A stretch of DNA of 64,000 bases from UBA2965 sp036526135 (GTDB taxonomy: Bacteria > Pseudomonadota > Gammaproteobacteria > Pseudomonadales > Azotimanducaceae). Shown here piece after piece: positions 24,899 through 34,043 of the stretch. Under the pieces are notes generated by a model, which was not told the DNA's origin, ran no database searches, and was given only the letters and a program-made list of their open reading frames with translations. Where the stretch lies: contig DATCZA010000068.1 in the NCBI GenBank assembly GCA_036526135.1, positions 1 through 64,000 on the forward strand, read 5' to 3'. Within the stretch, counting starts at the first letter, position 1, and every line of letters begins with the position of its first letter. The position numbers and the translations under genes are program-made.

Positions 24899-25983
24899 CT
24901 GAAGTGATCGGTCTCGAATTCCTGCATGTACGAGATCAGCGCATCCACCGCGGATTCGGGCACCGCGTTGTAAAGGCTCGCCCGCATCCCGCCCACGCTT
25001 CGGTGTCCCTTCAGATTGAGCAGGCCGCGGTCCTTGGCGCCGGCCAGGAATGCAGCATCCAGCTCGCCGTCGGGGAGCGTGAACGGCACGTTCATGATGG
25101 ATCGGTCTTCAACCACCACCGGCGCGCGGAACAGATTGCTGCCGTCGATGGCCGCGTAGAGCTTGCCCGCCTTGCGGCGGTTGAGCTCATCGAGGGCGGC
25201 GACCCCGCCCAGGGACCTGATCCAGGCGAACACCAGCCCCGCCAGGTACCAGGCGTAGGTCGGCGGGGTGTTTGACATGGACCCCGCCTCGGCGTGAACG
25301 GCGTAGTCCAGCATGCTGGGCGTGCCGGGCCGCGCGGCCCCAACCAGATCCTTGCGCACGACGACGAGCGTCAGTCCCGCCGGCCCGACGTTCTTCTGGG
25401 CGCCGGCGTAGATGAGACCGAAACGGCTGACGTCGATGGGCCGGGACAGGATGTCCGACGACATGTCTGCCACCAGCGGCGGGCCGCCGGCGCGGTCGGG
25501 AAAGCTGTGGAACTGAACCCCTCCGATGGTCTCGTTCGAGCATATATGGAGGTAGGCGGCATCAGCGCTGCAGGCCCACGCAGCAGGATCCGGAATCCGG
25601 TCGAAACCGTGCTCCTCGGCACTCGCAACCACGTTGACCGAGCACAGGCGGGCGGCTTCCTTGATCGCCTTGGTCGACCAGGAGCCCGTGTTGACGTAAT
25701 CCGCCGTGCCACGATCGCCCAGCAGGTTCAGGGGCACCATGGCGAACTGCAGCGTGGCGCCTCCCTGCAGAAACAGCACGTGATAGTCGTCGCTGATCTG
25801 CAGGAGTTCTCTGAAATCCCGCTCGGCGCGCTCGGCAATGTCGATGAACTCCGCGCTGCGGTGGCTCATCTCCATGACCGACATGCCCGTGCCGGCGTAG
25901 TCCAGCAGTTCGGCCTGGGCCTGCTGCAGCACCTGTGTGGGCAGCGCCGCCGGGCCGGCCGAGAAGTTGATCGCGCGGTTCAT
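24895..25983 (-). CDS. serC: phosphoserine aminotransferase
   Basis: 362 aa. Starts MNRAINFSAGPAALP, the family signature for substrate binding; YAGAQKNVGPAGL has the PLP-binding lysine near residue 196. It converts 3-phosphohydroxypyruvate to phosphoserine and serves vitamin B6 synthesis. Its ATG overlaps the gyrA stop, and it is followed by pheA with a 4-bp overlap. SerA for the preceding step is at 47541-48719 in this window. Confidence 0.97.
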   Translation of the reverse strand: MNRAINFSAGPAALPTQVLQQAQAELLDYAGTGMSVMEMSHRSAEFIDIAERAERDFRELLQISDDYHVLFLQGGATLQFAMVPLNLLGDRGTADYVNTGSWSTKAIKEAARLCSVNVVASAEEHGFDRIPDPAAWACSADAAYLHICSNETIGGVQFHSFPDRAGGPPLVADMSSDILSRPIDVSRFGLIYAGAQKNVGPAGLTLVVVRKDLVGAARPGTPSMLDYAVHAEAGSMSNTPPTYAWYLAGLVFAWIRSLGGVAALDELNRRKAGKLYAAIDGSNLFRAPVVVEDRSIMNVPFTLPDGELDAAFLAGAKDRGLLNLKGHRSVGGMRASLYNAVPESAVDALISYMQEFETDHFR

Positions 25984-28565
25984 TCTTCGTCTGCGTCGGC
26001 GCTTTCTTCGTCCGCCTCAGCGCTCTCCGAATCGACGATTCGCTCCACTCCCACGAGCTTCTCGTCGCCGCGCAGGTTGATCAGGCGAACCCCCTGGGTA
26101 TTGCGCCCCTGCACGGACACCTCGTCCGCCGCAGTTCGCACCAGCGTGCCCATGTTGCTGATGAGCATCAGCTCGTCTCCGCCGAAGACCTGGACGACAC
26201 CCACCACGTCGCCGTTGCGGTCGCTGCGCTGCATGGCGATGACGCCCTGGCCGCCACGTCCTTTCACCGGAAACTCGTCCACCACCGTGCGCTTGCCGTA
26301 GCCGTTCTCGCTCGCGCTCAAGATCAATCCGTCCGGGGCCGGAATGATGAGGGAGATCACCCGATGATCACCCGCCAGGCGGATCCCGCGAACGCCCCTG
26401 GCGGTGCGGCCCATTGCGCGAACGTCCGATTCCTTGAAGCGCACGGCTTTCCCGGAGCTCGAAACGAGCAGGACGTCGCAGTGACCGTCCGTGAACGCGG
26501 CGCCAACGAGGGTGTTACCTTCCTCCAGCTCCAACGCGATGAGCCCGGTGGAGCGCTGGCGGGCAAACTGCTCCAGCGGCGTCTTCTTCACCGTCCCGTT
26601 GGCGGTGGCCATGAAAACGAAGCGATCCTCCGCGAAATCCTCGATGGGAAGAACCACCGTGATCCGCTCATCCGCCGCCAGCGGCAGCATGTTCACCAGC
26701 GGCCGGCCCTTGGCGCCCCGGCTCGCGCGGGGAATCTGATAGGCCTTCAGCCAGTAGACCTTGCCCAGATTCGAAAAGCACAGCAGCGTGGCGTGGCTGT
26801 TGGCGATGAGCAGGTGCTCCACGAAGTCCTCGTCCTTCACCGCCGTGGCCGCCTTGCCGCGCCCGCCGCGCCGCTGCGCCTGATAAGTGTCCAGCGACTG
26901 GGTTTTCGCGTAGCCCTGATGGGAGATGGTGACCACCAGGTCTTCCTCGGTGATCAGATCCTCGGCCGAGAGGTCCTCGTGGGAGGAGAGAATCTCCGTT
27001 CTGCGCTCGTCGCCGTAGGTGTCCCGAATCTCCTCGAGTTCCGCTCGAATGACCGAGACGAGCCGCTCTTCGGAGCCGAGAATGTCCTGAAGATCGGCAA
27101 TCTCGTCGAGAATCACCTGATAGTCTTCGATGAGCTTGTCCTGCTCGAGGGCGGTGAGGCGCTGCAGCCTGAGCTCCAGGATCGCCTGGGCCTGCTCCTC
27201 GGAGAGGTAGTAGAGCCCCTCGCGAAAGCCGAACTCTTCGCCCAGGCCCTCCGGCCGACAGGCATCGCTGCCGGCTCTCTCCAGCAGCTTCTGGACCGCC
27301 TCCGACATCCAGCCTCTGCTCATGAGCGCCGTACGCGCGTCCGCACCCGTCCGGGAGGCCTTGATGAGCTCCACCACGGCGTCGATGTTGGCCAGCGCCA
27401 CGGCCTGGCCTTCCAGGATGTGGCCGCGCTGGCGGGCTCGACGCAGCAGGTAGATCGACCGCCGGGTGACCACTTCGCGCCGGTGCTGAACGAACGCCCC
27501 CAACATCTGCTTTAGGTTCAGCACCCGAGGCTGACCGTCTACCAGGGCCACGCAGTTGATGCCGAACACCGATTGGAGCTGGGTCTGGGCGTAGAGGTTG
27601 TTCAGCACCACCTCGCCCGGCTCGCCTCGGCGCAGCTCAATCACGACGCGCAGGCCGTCCTTGTCGGACTCGTCCCGCAGCTCCGTGATCCCTTCGATCT
27701 TCTTCTCCTTGACCAGCTCGGCGATCTTCTCGATGAGCCGGGCCTTGTTGAGCTGGTAGGGGATCTCGGTGATCAATATGGTGTCTTTGTTGGACTTACC
27801 GTCACTGATCACTTCCGCGCGCGCACGAACGTAGATGCGCCCGCGACCGGTTCGGTAAGCCTGCACGATGCCGGCCCGGCCGTTGATGATGGCGGCAGTG
27901 GGAAAGTCCGGACCGTGGATGTGCACCATGAGGTCGTCGACGGTCAGCGACGGATCGTCCAGCAGCGCCAGGCAGGCGGCCACGACCTCGCGAAGATTGT
28001 GGGGCGGTATGTTCGTGGCCATGCCCACGGCGATACCGGAGCTGCCGTTGACGAGCAGGTTCGGAACCCGGGTCGGGAGCACCTCCGGCATGGTGAGGGT
28101 GTCGTCGTAATTCGGTACGAAACTCACCGTTTCCTTGTCGAGGTCGGCCAGCAGCTCCCCGGCGATGCGCGCCATGCGCACCTCGGTGTACCTCATGGCT
28201 GCCGGCGGGTCCCCGTCGATGGAGCCGAAGTTCCCCTGGCCGTCCACGAGCATGTAACGCATGGAGAAGTCCTGGGCCAGTCGGACGACGGTGTCGTAGA
28301 TGGCGACATCGCCGTGCGGGTGGTACTTGCCCATGACCTCACCTACCACCCGGGCGGACTTCATGTAGGGCCGGTTGAAGGTGTTGTTCAGCTCGCTCAT
28401 CGTGAACAGCACCCGCCTGTGCACGGGCTTGAGGCCGTCACGAACGTCGGGAAGGGCGCGCCCGACGATCACGCTCATGGCGTAATCGAGATAAGACTGT
28501 CGAAGCTCGTCTTCGATGTTGACCGGGAGGATCTCCCGGCCCTGATCGGACCCCAGGTCGGACAT
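25980..28565 (-). CDS. gyrA: DNA gyrase subunit A
   Basis: 861 aa from the ATG at 28565 (MSDLGSDQGREILPVNIEDE); the open frame continues far upstream antisense to mtaD but without homology. Active-site Tyr126 is in AAMRYTEVR; the GyrA box QRRGGRG is in the C-terminal part, and the beta-pinwheel repeats follow. The tail is acidic (ESAEADEESADADEE). The quinolone region reads HPHGDVAIYDTVVR, so Val87 occupies the E. coli Ser83 position, while Asp91 (E. coli Asp87) is kept. It introduces negative supercoils with GyrB, which is not in this window. First gene of the minus-strand run; divergent from mtaD. Confidence 0.98.
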   Translation of the reverse strand: MSDLGSDQGREILPVNIEDELRQSYLDYAMSVIVGRALPDVRDGLKPVHRRVLFTMSELNNTFNRPYMKSARVVGEVMGKYHPHGDVAIYDTVVRLAQDFSMRYMLVDGQGNFGSIDGDPPAAMRYTEVRMARIAGELLADLDKETVSFVPNYDDTLTMPEVLPTRVPNLLVNGSSGIAVGMATNIPPHNLREVVAACLALLDDPSLTVDDLMVHIHGPDFPTAAIINGRAGIVQAYRTGRGRIYVRARAEVISDGKSNKDTILITEIPYQLNKARLIEKIAELVKEKKIEGITELRDESDKDGLRVVIELRRGEPGEVVLNNLYAQTQLQSVFGINCVALVDGQPRVLNLKQMLGAFVQHRREVVTRRSIYLLRRARQRGHILEGQAVALANIDAVVELIKASRTGADARTALMSRGWMSEAVQKLLERAGSDACRPEGLGEEFGFREGLYYLSEEQAQAILELRLQRLTALEQDKLIEDYQVILDEIADLQDILGSEERLVSVIRAELEEIRDTYGDERRTEILSSHEDLSAEDLITEEDLVVTISHQGYAKTQSLDTYQAQRRGGRGKAATAVKDEDFVEHLLIANSHATLLCFSNLGKVYWLKAYQIPRASRGAKGRPLVNMLPLAADERITVVLPIEDFAEDRFVFMATANGTVKKTPLEQFARQRSTGLIALELEEGNTLVGAAFTDGHCDVLLVSSSGKAVRFKESDVRAMGRTARGVRGIRLAGDHRVISLIIPAPDGLILSASENGYGKRTVVDEFPVKGRGGQGVIAMQRSDRNGDVVGVVQVFGGDELMLISNMGTLVRTAADEVSVQGRNTQGVRLINLRGDEKLVGVERIVDSESAEADEESADADEE

Positions 28566-28688
28566 ATGGAACCGCTGCAGAAAAGCGCGCCATTTTACCA
28601 CGAAGCGCAGGCGAACCTGATACTTTTGACCACGGAATTCCGCCCGTCTCCGCGCTCTATGAACCCGCCTACGCCCGGCCGGAGGGGC

Positions 28689-28694
28689 TATAAT
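28689..28694 (+). promoter_or_regulatory. consensus -10 box predicting a leaderless mtaD transcript
   Basis: TATAAT is followed by CGGCCG and then the mtaD ATG at 28701, so the expected start of transcription coincides with the A of ATG. No good -35 is at 17 bp. GGAGGGG at 28681-28687 could instead be a distant ribosome site if transcription starts further upstream. Confidence 0.5.
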
Positions 28695-28700
28695 CGGCCG

Positions 28701-30020
28701 ATGCCGTCCACCCCATGCGATCTGATCATCGATGCCGACTGGATACTGCCCATCGTGCCTGCAGGCTCGGTGCTCCAGGAGGCGAGCATTGCCATTGCCG
28801 ACGGCAGGATCCTGAAGATTGGCGATCGCGAGCTGATTCACGGCGAGCACCAGCCCCGGGAGGTGCACAACCTGCCCGGCCACGCGCTGCTCCCGGGGCT
28901 GATCAATGCCCATGGCCACGCCGCCATGACGCTGCTGCGCGGCTTTGCGGAGGACGCGCCGCTGGAGAACTGGCTGAGCGACCACATCTGGCCCACCGAG
29001 GCTCGGCTCGTGGATGCGGACTTCGTCCGCGACGGCGCCCGGCTGGCCATGGCCGAAATGCTCAAGACCGGCACGACCTGCTTCTCGGACATGTACTTCT
29101 TTCCCGAGGTGACGGCTGCGGAGGCGCGGGCGGCCGGCATGCGGGCCCAGATCGCCTTTCCCGTCATCGAGTTTCCCAACGCGTGGAGCGCAAGCTCCGA
29201 CGAGGGGTTCCACAAGGGCCTGGCGCTCCACGACGACTACCGGCGCGACCCTCTCATCCGGGTCGCGTTCGGGCCCCACGCCACGTACAGCGTCTCCGAG
29301 GGCGACCTCGAGCGGATCCTCGTGTACTCCGAGGAACTCGACGCCCATGTGCAGATCCACCTTCACGAGACCGCGCGGGAGGTCGCCGAGGCTCGCGACC
29401 GGGTCGGAATGAGCTGGCTGCGCTATCTCGACGAGCGCGGGCTGCTCGGGCCGAATCTGCAGGCCGTCCACGCCACGCACCTGGACGACGAGGAGATCGA
29501 CCTGCTCGCAGAGAACAACGTGCACGTGGTCCATTGCCCGCTGTCGAACCTCAAGCTGGCAAGCGGCATCTGCGCCACCACGACCCTGCTCGCCCGGGGG
29601 GTGAACGTGGCCCTGGGAACCGACGGCGCCGCGTCGAACAACGGCCTCGACCTGCTCTTGGAAGCACGCCTGGCAACGCTGCTGGCCAAGCTCAGAGACG
29701 GCGACGCGGGCGCCCTGCCGGCCCATCGGGCACTGGAGATGGCGACCCTCGGCGGCGCGCGAGCCCTGGGCATGGAAGCGCAGATCGGTTCGCTGGAACC
29801 GGGCAAGGCCGCGGACATGGTCGCCATCGACCTGACCGGGCTGAAATTCCAGCCCCTGTTCGATCCGGTCGCGCAACTGGTCCACACCACGTCCGGAGAC
29901 GGGGTGGCCCACGTCTGGGTGGCGGGGCGGCAACTGCTGCGCGACGGTCAGCTGTGCACGCTGGACGAACAAGCCATCCTGCGGGCGGCGCGCGGGTGGC
30001 GGGAGCGAATATCCCAATGA
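28701..30020 (+). CDS. mtaD: 5-methylthioadenosine/S-adenosylhomocysteine deaminase-family amidohydrolase
   Basis: 439 aa TRZ/ATZ-type amidohydrolase. Metal ligands: His71-x-His73 in INAHGHAAMTLLRG, a later His in IQIHLHET-like context, VHATHL and the Asp of ALGTDGAASNN. In Pseudomonas the orthologue beside ubiG is a methylthioadenosine deaminase giving methylthioinosine for salvage. The start at 28701 fits the family; the open frame runs further upstream only antisense to gyrA. It ends in an ATGA overlap with ubiG. Confidence 0.92.
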   Translation: MPSTPCDLIIDADWILPIVPAGSVLQEASIAIADGRILKIGDRELIHGEHQPREVHNLPGHALLPGLINAHGHAAMTLLRGFAEDAPLENWLSDHIWPTEARLVDADFVRDGARLAMAEMLKTGTTCFSDMYFFPEVTAAEARAAGMRAQIAFPVIEFPNAWSASSDEGFHKGLALHDDYRRDPLIRVAFGPHATYSVSEGDLERILVYSEELDAHVQIHLHETAREVAEARDRVGMSWLRYLDERGLLGPNLQAVHATHLDDEEIDLLAENNVHVVHCPLSNLKLASGICATTTLLARGVNVALGTDGAASNNGLDLLLEARLATLLAKLRDGDAGALPAHRALEMATLGGARALGMEAQIGSLEPGKAADMVAIDLTGLKFQPLFDPVAQLVHTTSGDGVAHVWVAGRQLLRDGQLCTLDEQAILRAARGWRERISQ

Positions 30021-30709
30021 ACGTGGATCAGGCGGAGATCGGCAAATTCGACGCCCTGGCCGCGCGCTGGTGGGATCCCGAAGGGGAATTCAAGCCGCTC
30101 CACGACATCAACCCCGTGCGGCTCAACTATCTCATGGAGCACTGCGACATCCGCTCGCGCCCGGTGGTAGACGTGGGCTGCGGCGGGGGCATTCTGGCGG
30201 AAAGCCTCGCTCGGGAGGGCGCTACGGTGACGGGCATCGACATGGCGGAGAGCCCCCTGGCCGTGGCCCGCCTGCACGCGGAGGACAGCGGCGTTCAAGT
30301 GGAGTACCTGGCTACCACCGCTGAGGACCTGGCCGCGGAGCGCGCCGGCACGTTCGGCACGGTGGCCTGCCTGGAAATGCTCGAGCACGTCCCCGACTAC
30401 GCTTCCACGGTGAAAGCCTGCGCAGACCTCGCAGCACCGGATGGAAAACTGGTTTTCTCCACCATCAACCGCAATCCCAAGGCGTATCTGCTGGCCATCC
30501 TGGGCGCCGAGTACGTCCTGGGCCTGCTGCCCAGAGGCACCCACGACTACGACAAGTTCATCCGCCCCGCGGAGCTCGCGGCGGCCGTTCGCGCCGCAGG
30601 GCTGACCGTGAAAGAGATCATCGGTATGCGCTACAACCCGTTCACACGGCAGTGCTCGTTGACGCCCGACGTCGACGTGAACTACATGCTCTATGCCGAA
30701 AAGTCCTGA
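30017..30709 (+). CDS. ubiG: ubiquinone biosynthesis O-methyltransferase
   Basis: 230 aa class I SAM methyltransferase. DVGCGGGILAESLA (52-65) binds SAM; early FDALAARWWDPEGEFKPLH and later STINRNPKAYLLAILGAEY are UbiG-specific. It methylates two hydroxyls in ubiquinone synthesis, working with a membrane-associated Ubi complex. ATG overlaps the mtaD stop by four bases. It overlaps the next gene by 17 bp, with no gph/mupP gene between. Confidence 0.97.
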   Translation: MNVDQAEIGKFDALAARWWDPEGEFKPLHDINPVRLNYLMEHCDIRSRPVVDVGCGGGILAESLAREGATVTGIDMAESPLAVARLHAEDSGVQVEYLATTAEDLAAERAGTFGTVACLEMLEHVPDYASTVKACADLAAPDGKLVFSTINRNPKAYLLAILGAEYVLGLLPRGTHDYDKFIRPAELAAAVRAAGLTVKEIIGMRYNPFTRQCSLTPDVDVNYMLYAEKS

Positions 30710-31493
30710 GTACCCCGAGCTGGAGGCGGCGCGCGCCGGCTGGCGGTTCCAGCCGGAAGACGACTGCCTGCGAGGCAAGGTGATCCTGGTCACCGGAGCC
30801 GGCGACGGGATCGGCGCGGCGGCGGCGAGAACGTACGCCTGCTACGGTGCCGACGTGGTGCTGCTGGGGCGCACGCGATCCAAGCTGGAAACCGTGTTCG
30901 ACTGGATCGAGGCCGAGACGGACACCCGGCCGGTGATCGTCCCCTGCGATCTCAGAGCTTTGGATGACGCGAGCGCCGACGCCCTGCACGACGCCATCGC
31001 CGACGGCTACGGCCGGCTCGACGGCATCCTGCACTGCGCCTCGGCCCTCGGCCCGAAAGTGCCCATCGCCCTGTTTCCAACGGCGGACTGGCAGGAGGTG
31101 CTGCAGGTCAACGTCACCGCACCCTTCCTGCTGACCCGAACCCTGCTGCCCCTGCTGAACGCGGCACCAGCCGCGTCGGTCGTGCTGGTCTCCTCCACGG
31201 TGGGGCGCAAGGGCCGGGCCTACTGGGGAGCCTACGCCGTTTCCAAGCACGCGCTGGAGGGCCTGATGGAGGTTCTGGCCGACGAGCACGAGCACGCCGG
31301 CATCATCCGCGTGAACAGCCTGAACCCGGGCGCCACGCGCACGGCCATGCGGGCTGCCGCCTATCCTGCCGAGAACCCCGCCAGCGTGCCGACGCCAGAG
31401 GCGCGGATGGACGTGTTCGTCTACCTGATGGCGGACGCCTCGAACGGCATCAGCGGGGAGGCGCTGGATGCGCGTGAGTGGCGCGGTCCGTGA
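30693..31493 (+). CDS. yciK: YciK-like SDR oxidoreductase
   Basis: 266 aa. TGAGDGIG (34-41), Ser168, Tyr181 and Lys185 (YAVSK) are the SDR motifs; the N-terminal PEYPELEAARAGWRFQPEDDCLRGK and PNPGATRT-like region match YciK. Its biochemical role is poorly known. It usually follows ubiG and the phosphatase gene mupP/gph; here it directly overlaps ubiG, so translation is likely coupled. Confidence 0.9.
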   Translation: MPKSPEYPELEAARAGWRFQPEDDCLRGKVILVTGAGDGIGAAAARTYACYGADVVLLGRTRSKLETVFDWIEAETDTRPVIVPCDLRALDDASADALHDAIADGYGRLDGILHCASALGPKVPIALFPTADWQEVLQVNVTAPFLLTRTLLPLLNAAPAASVVLVSSTVGRKGRAYWGAYAVSKHALEGLMEVLADEHEHAGIIRVNSLNPGATRTAMRAAAYPAENPASVPTPEARMDVFVYLMADASNGISGEALDAREWRGP

Positions 31494-31564
31494 CAGCCCT
31501 GCTCGCTGCGGCGGGCCGATCTCAAACCAACGCGGTACCGGAGGACCTGAACGGAGCCGGCCAG

Positions 31565-32329
31565 CTACTGCGCCGTCATACCCGCATCCACGGTGAACTC
31601 GGCGCCGGTGACGTAGCTCGACTCGTCGGAGGCGAGGTAGAGAACGCAGTTGGCGATGTCCTGGGGATCACCCATGCGTCCCAGCGGCACCCGGTCCCGG
31701 GGCATCGCGCCACCGCCGGGGGCTGACGCACCCGCGGACTGAGCCTGCATGTTGGTCCAGATGAATCCGGGGTGGACCGAGTTGCAGCGAATGTCGTGCT
31801 CGGCGAGCTCCACGGCGACGCTCTTGGACATGATCCGGACCCCGCCCTTGGCCGCGCCGTAGGCGACGCAGGTGGGCAGGCCCACAAGCCCGGCCACGGA
31901 CGAGAGGTTGACGATGGAGCCGCCGCCTGCCTCCCGCATTGCCGGTGCCGCGTGCTTGCAGCCAAGGAAGACGCTGGTCAGGTTGACCTCGATCTGCCGG
32001 TTCCAGTCCGCCAGAGACATCTCGGCAAGGGGCATGAGCACCGCGATCCCGGCGTTGTTGACCAGGACGTCCAGCCTGCCGTGAGCATCCACCGTAGCGG
32101 CGATGACCTCGGCCCAGCGGCCCTCGTCGGTGACGTCCTGGTGCAGCGCCAGCGCCCTTCCTCCCGCATCCCTTATCTCCGCCGCGGTGGCCTCGGCACC
32201 TTCCAGATCCACGTCGGTTACCACGACGATCGCGCCCTCGCGCGCCAGCGTCAGCGCCGTCGTGCGGCCGAGGCCGGGATTGGACGCCCCGCCCGTCACG
32301 ATGGCCACTTTGCCCTCAACTCGTCCCAT
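31565..32329 (-). CDS. SDR family oxidoreductase
   Basis: 254 aa from the ATG at 32329, with GGGAG upstream. Ser143/144, Tyr157 and Lys161 (YGAAK) form the catalytic set; the C terminus VTGAEFTVDAGMTAQ is the usual classical-SDR end. The nucleotide motif is TGGASNPGLG (12-21), two residues longer than TGGASGIG, a variant found in some SDR subgroups. It resembles 3-oxoacyl-ACP reductase/glucose dehydrogenase-type enzymes; the substrate is unknown. Convergent with yciK, 71 bp apart with nothing evident between. Confidence 0.87.
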   Translation of the reverse strand: MGRVEGKVAIVTGGASNPGLGRTTALTLAREGAIVVVTDVDLEGAEATAAEIRDAGGRALALHQDVTDEGRWAEVIAATVDAHGRLDVLVNNAGIAVLMPLAEMSLADWNRQIEVNLTSVFLGCKHAAPAMREAGGGSIVNLSSVAGLVGLPTCVAYGAAKGGVRIMSKSVAVELAEHDIRCNSVHPGFIWTNMQAQSAGASAPGGGAMPRDRVPLGRMGDPQDIANCVLYLASDESSYVTGAEFTVDAGMTAQ

Positions 32330-32518
32330 ATCGCCGCTCCCGGTGTGTCGACTGCAGAAAAGAGGTCGCGAGTATGGCAAACCGGCTTGTGTCGGACAAA
32401 GCTCGTCTTTCCGGACGAACCCGTGTACGCCCGTTGCGGGGGAGAAGGCGGCCTGTCAGCATGAGAGACCGATCGAGCAGGACGAGCGCCGCAAACGCCG
32501 GCGCAAGGGCAATCAGAG

Positions 32519-33457
32519 ATGGCCGAGATCATCGCGCGGGACGCGAAGTTCGCCGACCCGACCACCACGGCAGACGGCAAGCCCAGGGCATCCGTGGCTC
32601 CAACCGGACTGACGACCCTGTGGGTCAATACCGGCACCCTGTGCAACCTGACCTGCGAGAACTGCTACATCGAGTCCAGCCCGACCAACGACCGCCTGGC
32701 CTACATCTCTCGCGCCGAGGTTCGAGCATATCTCGACGAGATCGCCGGCTCCGACCTCGAAACCGAGGAGATCGGCTTTACCGGCGGCGAGCCATTCATG
32801 AACCCCGACATCATGGGCATGCTCGAGGACAGCCTGGGGGCGGGCCATCGCGTTCTGGTGCTCACCAACGCCATGCGGCCGATGATGAAGCACGCGCGCG
32901 GGCTGCTGGCCCTGGGCTCCCGCTACGGGGACGCTCTGACGCTGCGGGTTTCAGTCGACCACTTCGAGCCTGACCGCCACCGACAGGAGAGAGGCCCGCG
33001 TTCCTGGCGGCCGATGATGGAGGGGTTACGCTGGCTGAGCGAGTCCGGCTTCGCCGTTCACATCGCCGGGCGCACCCGCTGGGGAGAGGACGAGCACACC
33101 CTTCGGGCCGGCTTCGCCGCCCTGTTTGCCGCCGAGGAGATCGCCGTCGACGCGCATGATCCCGCGAGCCTGGTGCTGTTCCCGGAGATGGACACCAGCG
33201 CCGATGTGCCCGAGATCACCACCGAATGCTGGGATCTGCTGGGACGGCGGCCGGAGGATCAGATGTGCGCAAGCTCTCGAATGGTGGTCAAGCGCAGGGG
33301 GGCGGAAACCCCCGAGGTGGTCGCGTGCACGCTGCTGCCCTACGACGAGCGCTTCGCCATGGGCCCTACGCTGGCTTCCAGCCTGCGGCCGGTCGCGCTG
33401 AACCATCCCCACTGCGCCAAGTTCTGCGTCCTCGGCGGCGGCAGCTGCTCAGCCTGA
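32519..33457 (+). CDS. radical SAM protein of unknown function
   Basis: 312 aa. CNLTCENC (Cys42, Cys46, Cys49) binds the SAM [4Fe-4S] cluster; EIGFTGGEPFMNPD is the GGE motif. The C-terminal third has Cys237, Cys250, Cys270, Cys299, Cys303 and Cys310 (HPHCAKFCVLGGGSC), so an auxiliary cluster is possible. No peptide substrate gene, maturase or transporter is adjacent. It stands alone after a 189-bp spacer and is convergent with a CBS-domain gene. Function cannot be named. Confidence 0.85.
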   Translation: MAEIIARDAKFADPTTTADGKPRASVAPTGLTTLWVNTGTLCNLTCENCYIESSPTNDRLAYISRAEVRAYLDEIAGSDLETEEIGFTGGEPFMNPDIMGMLEDSLGAGHRVLVLTNAMRPMMKHARGLLALGSRYGDALTLRVSVDHFEPDRHRQERGPRSWRPMMEGLRWLSESGFAVHIAGRTRWGEDEHTLRAGFAALFAAEEIAVDAHDPASLVLFPEMDTSADVPEITTECWDLLGRRPEDQMCASSRMVVKRRGAETPEVVACTLLPYDERFAMGPTLASSLRPVALNHPHCAKFCVLGGGSCSA

Positions 33458-33496
33458 CGCTCCTCACACGATGGACGGCCGCTGGACGCGCCGCTG

Positions 33497-33910
33497 TCAG
33501 TCTTCGTCGCCGACTTCACCCACCTTCTCGTGGATGACGTCTAGAAAGAGGTCGCGCAGCGAGATCATGCCGATGGCCTTTCCTTCCTCCACCACGGGAA
33601 GATGACGGACGTGGTGCTTTTTCGTCAGCGCGATGCAATGGACGACGGTGTCTTCCCGGGTAACCGTGACCACGTCCCGGGTCATCACCTCGGAGACTTT
33701 GATCTGCTTGGCCGCATGATTGTCCAGAATCACTTTCCGCATGTAGTCCCGCTCTGACAGGATCCCGACGAGATACTCATCGATCTGCACGAGCACAGCG
33801 CCCACGTCCTTTTCGTTCATGAGCTTGAGCGCGTCGTACACGGATTCGAGCGGGCCGATCCAGACGATGTCTTTGGACTTCTCGGCCAGTATGTCCCCTA
33901 CGTGCCGCAT
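33497..33910 (-). CDS. CBS-domain pair protein
   Basis: 137 aa made of two CBS motifs (a Bateman module): DILAEKSKDIVWIGPLESVY...NEKDVGAVLV and VSEVMTRDVVTVTRED...HHVRHLPVVEEGKAIGMIS, each with the usual D-V/I pattern. Such stand-alone modules bind adenosyl ligands and regulate partners. Starts ATG at 33910. No partner is obvious: the flanking genes are an orphan radical SAM gene and a small acidic protein. Confidence 0.9.
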   Translation of the reverse strand: MRHVGDILAEKSKDIVWIGPLESVYDALKLMNEKDVGAVLVQIDEYLVGILSERDYMRKVILDNHAAKQIKVSEVMTRDVVTVTREDTVVHCIALTKKHHVRHLPVVEEGKAIGMISLRDLFLDVIHEKVGEVGDED

Positions 33911-34043
33911 TCAGTATCCCCCCAGATTGCCGCCGCCTAACAGTAGATCGCCCCGACGCTGTAAGCAACCGCCCGATGACCGGGTCAGCGGGTACCTGCC
34001 ATGGCGCGAAACTGGGAACCGCGTCACAGCCCGGGGGGACGAC

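Noticed and set aside
22565..24907. 780-codon plus-strand open frame opposite tyrA, hisC and pheA
   Set aside because: No motif in its translation; the minus-strand genes are clear.
27573..28700. Plus-strand open frame opposite gyrA, continuous with mtaD (815 codons in total)
   Set aside because: High GC leaves long antisense frames. Only the part from 28701 has amidohydrolase motifs; the rest is antisense to conserved gyrA codons.
28689..28700. Possibility that TATAAT before mtaD is only a chance match
   Set aside because: Not fully rejected: exact hexamer and spacing make it worth testing, but the GC-rich -35 region is poor, so it is kept at moderate confidence.
28566..30017. Minus-strand extension of the gyrA frame through mtaD
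   Set aside because: GyrA homology starts at 28565; the upstream part is antisense to mtaD.
32391..32416. Imperfect inverted repeat upstream of the radical SAM gene (GTCGGACAAAG / CTTTCCGGAC)
   Set aside because: Arms differ by a mismatch and an insertion; too weak to call an operator.
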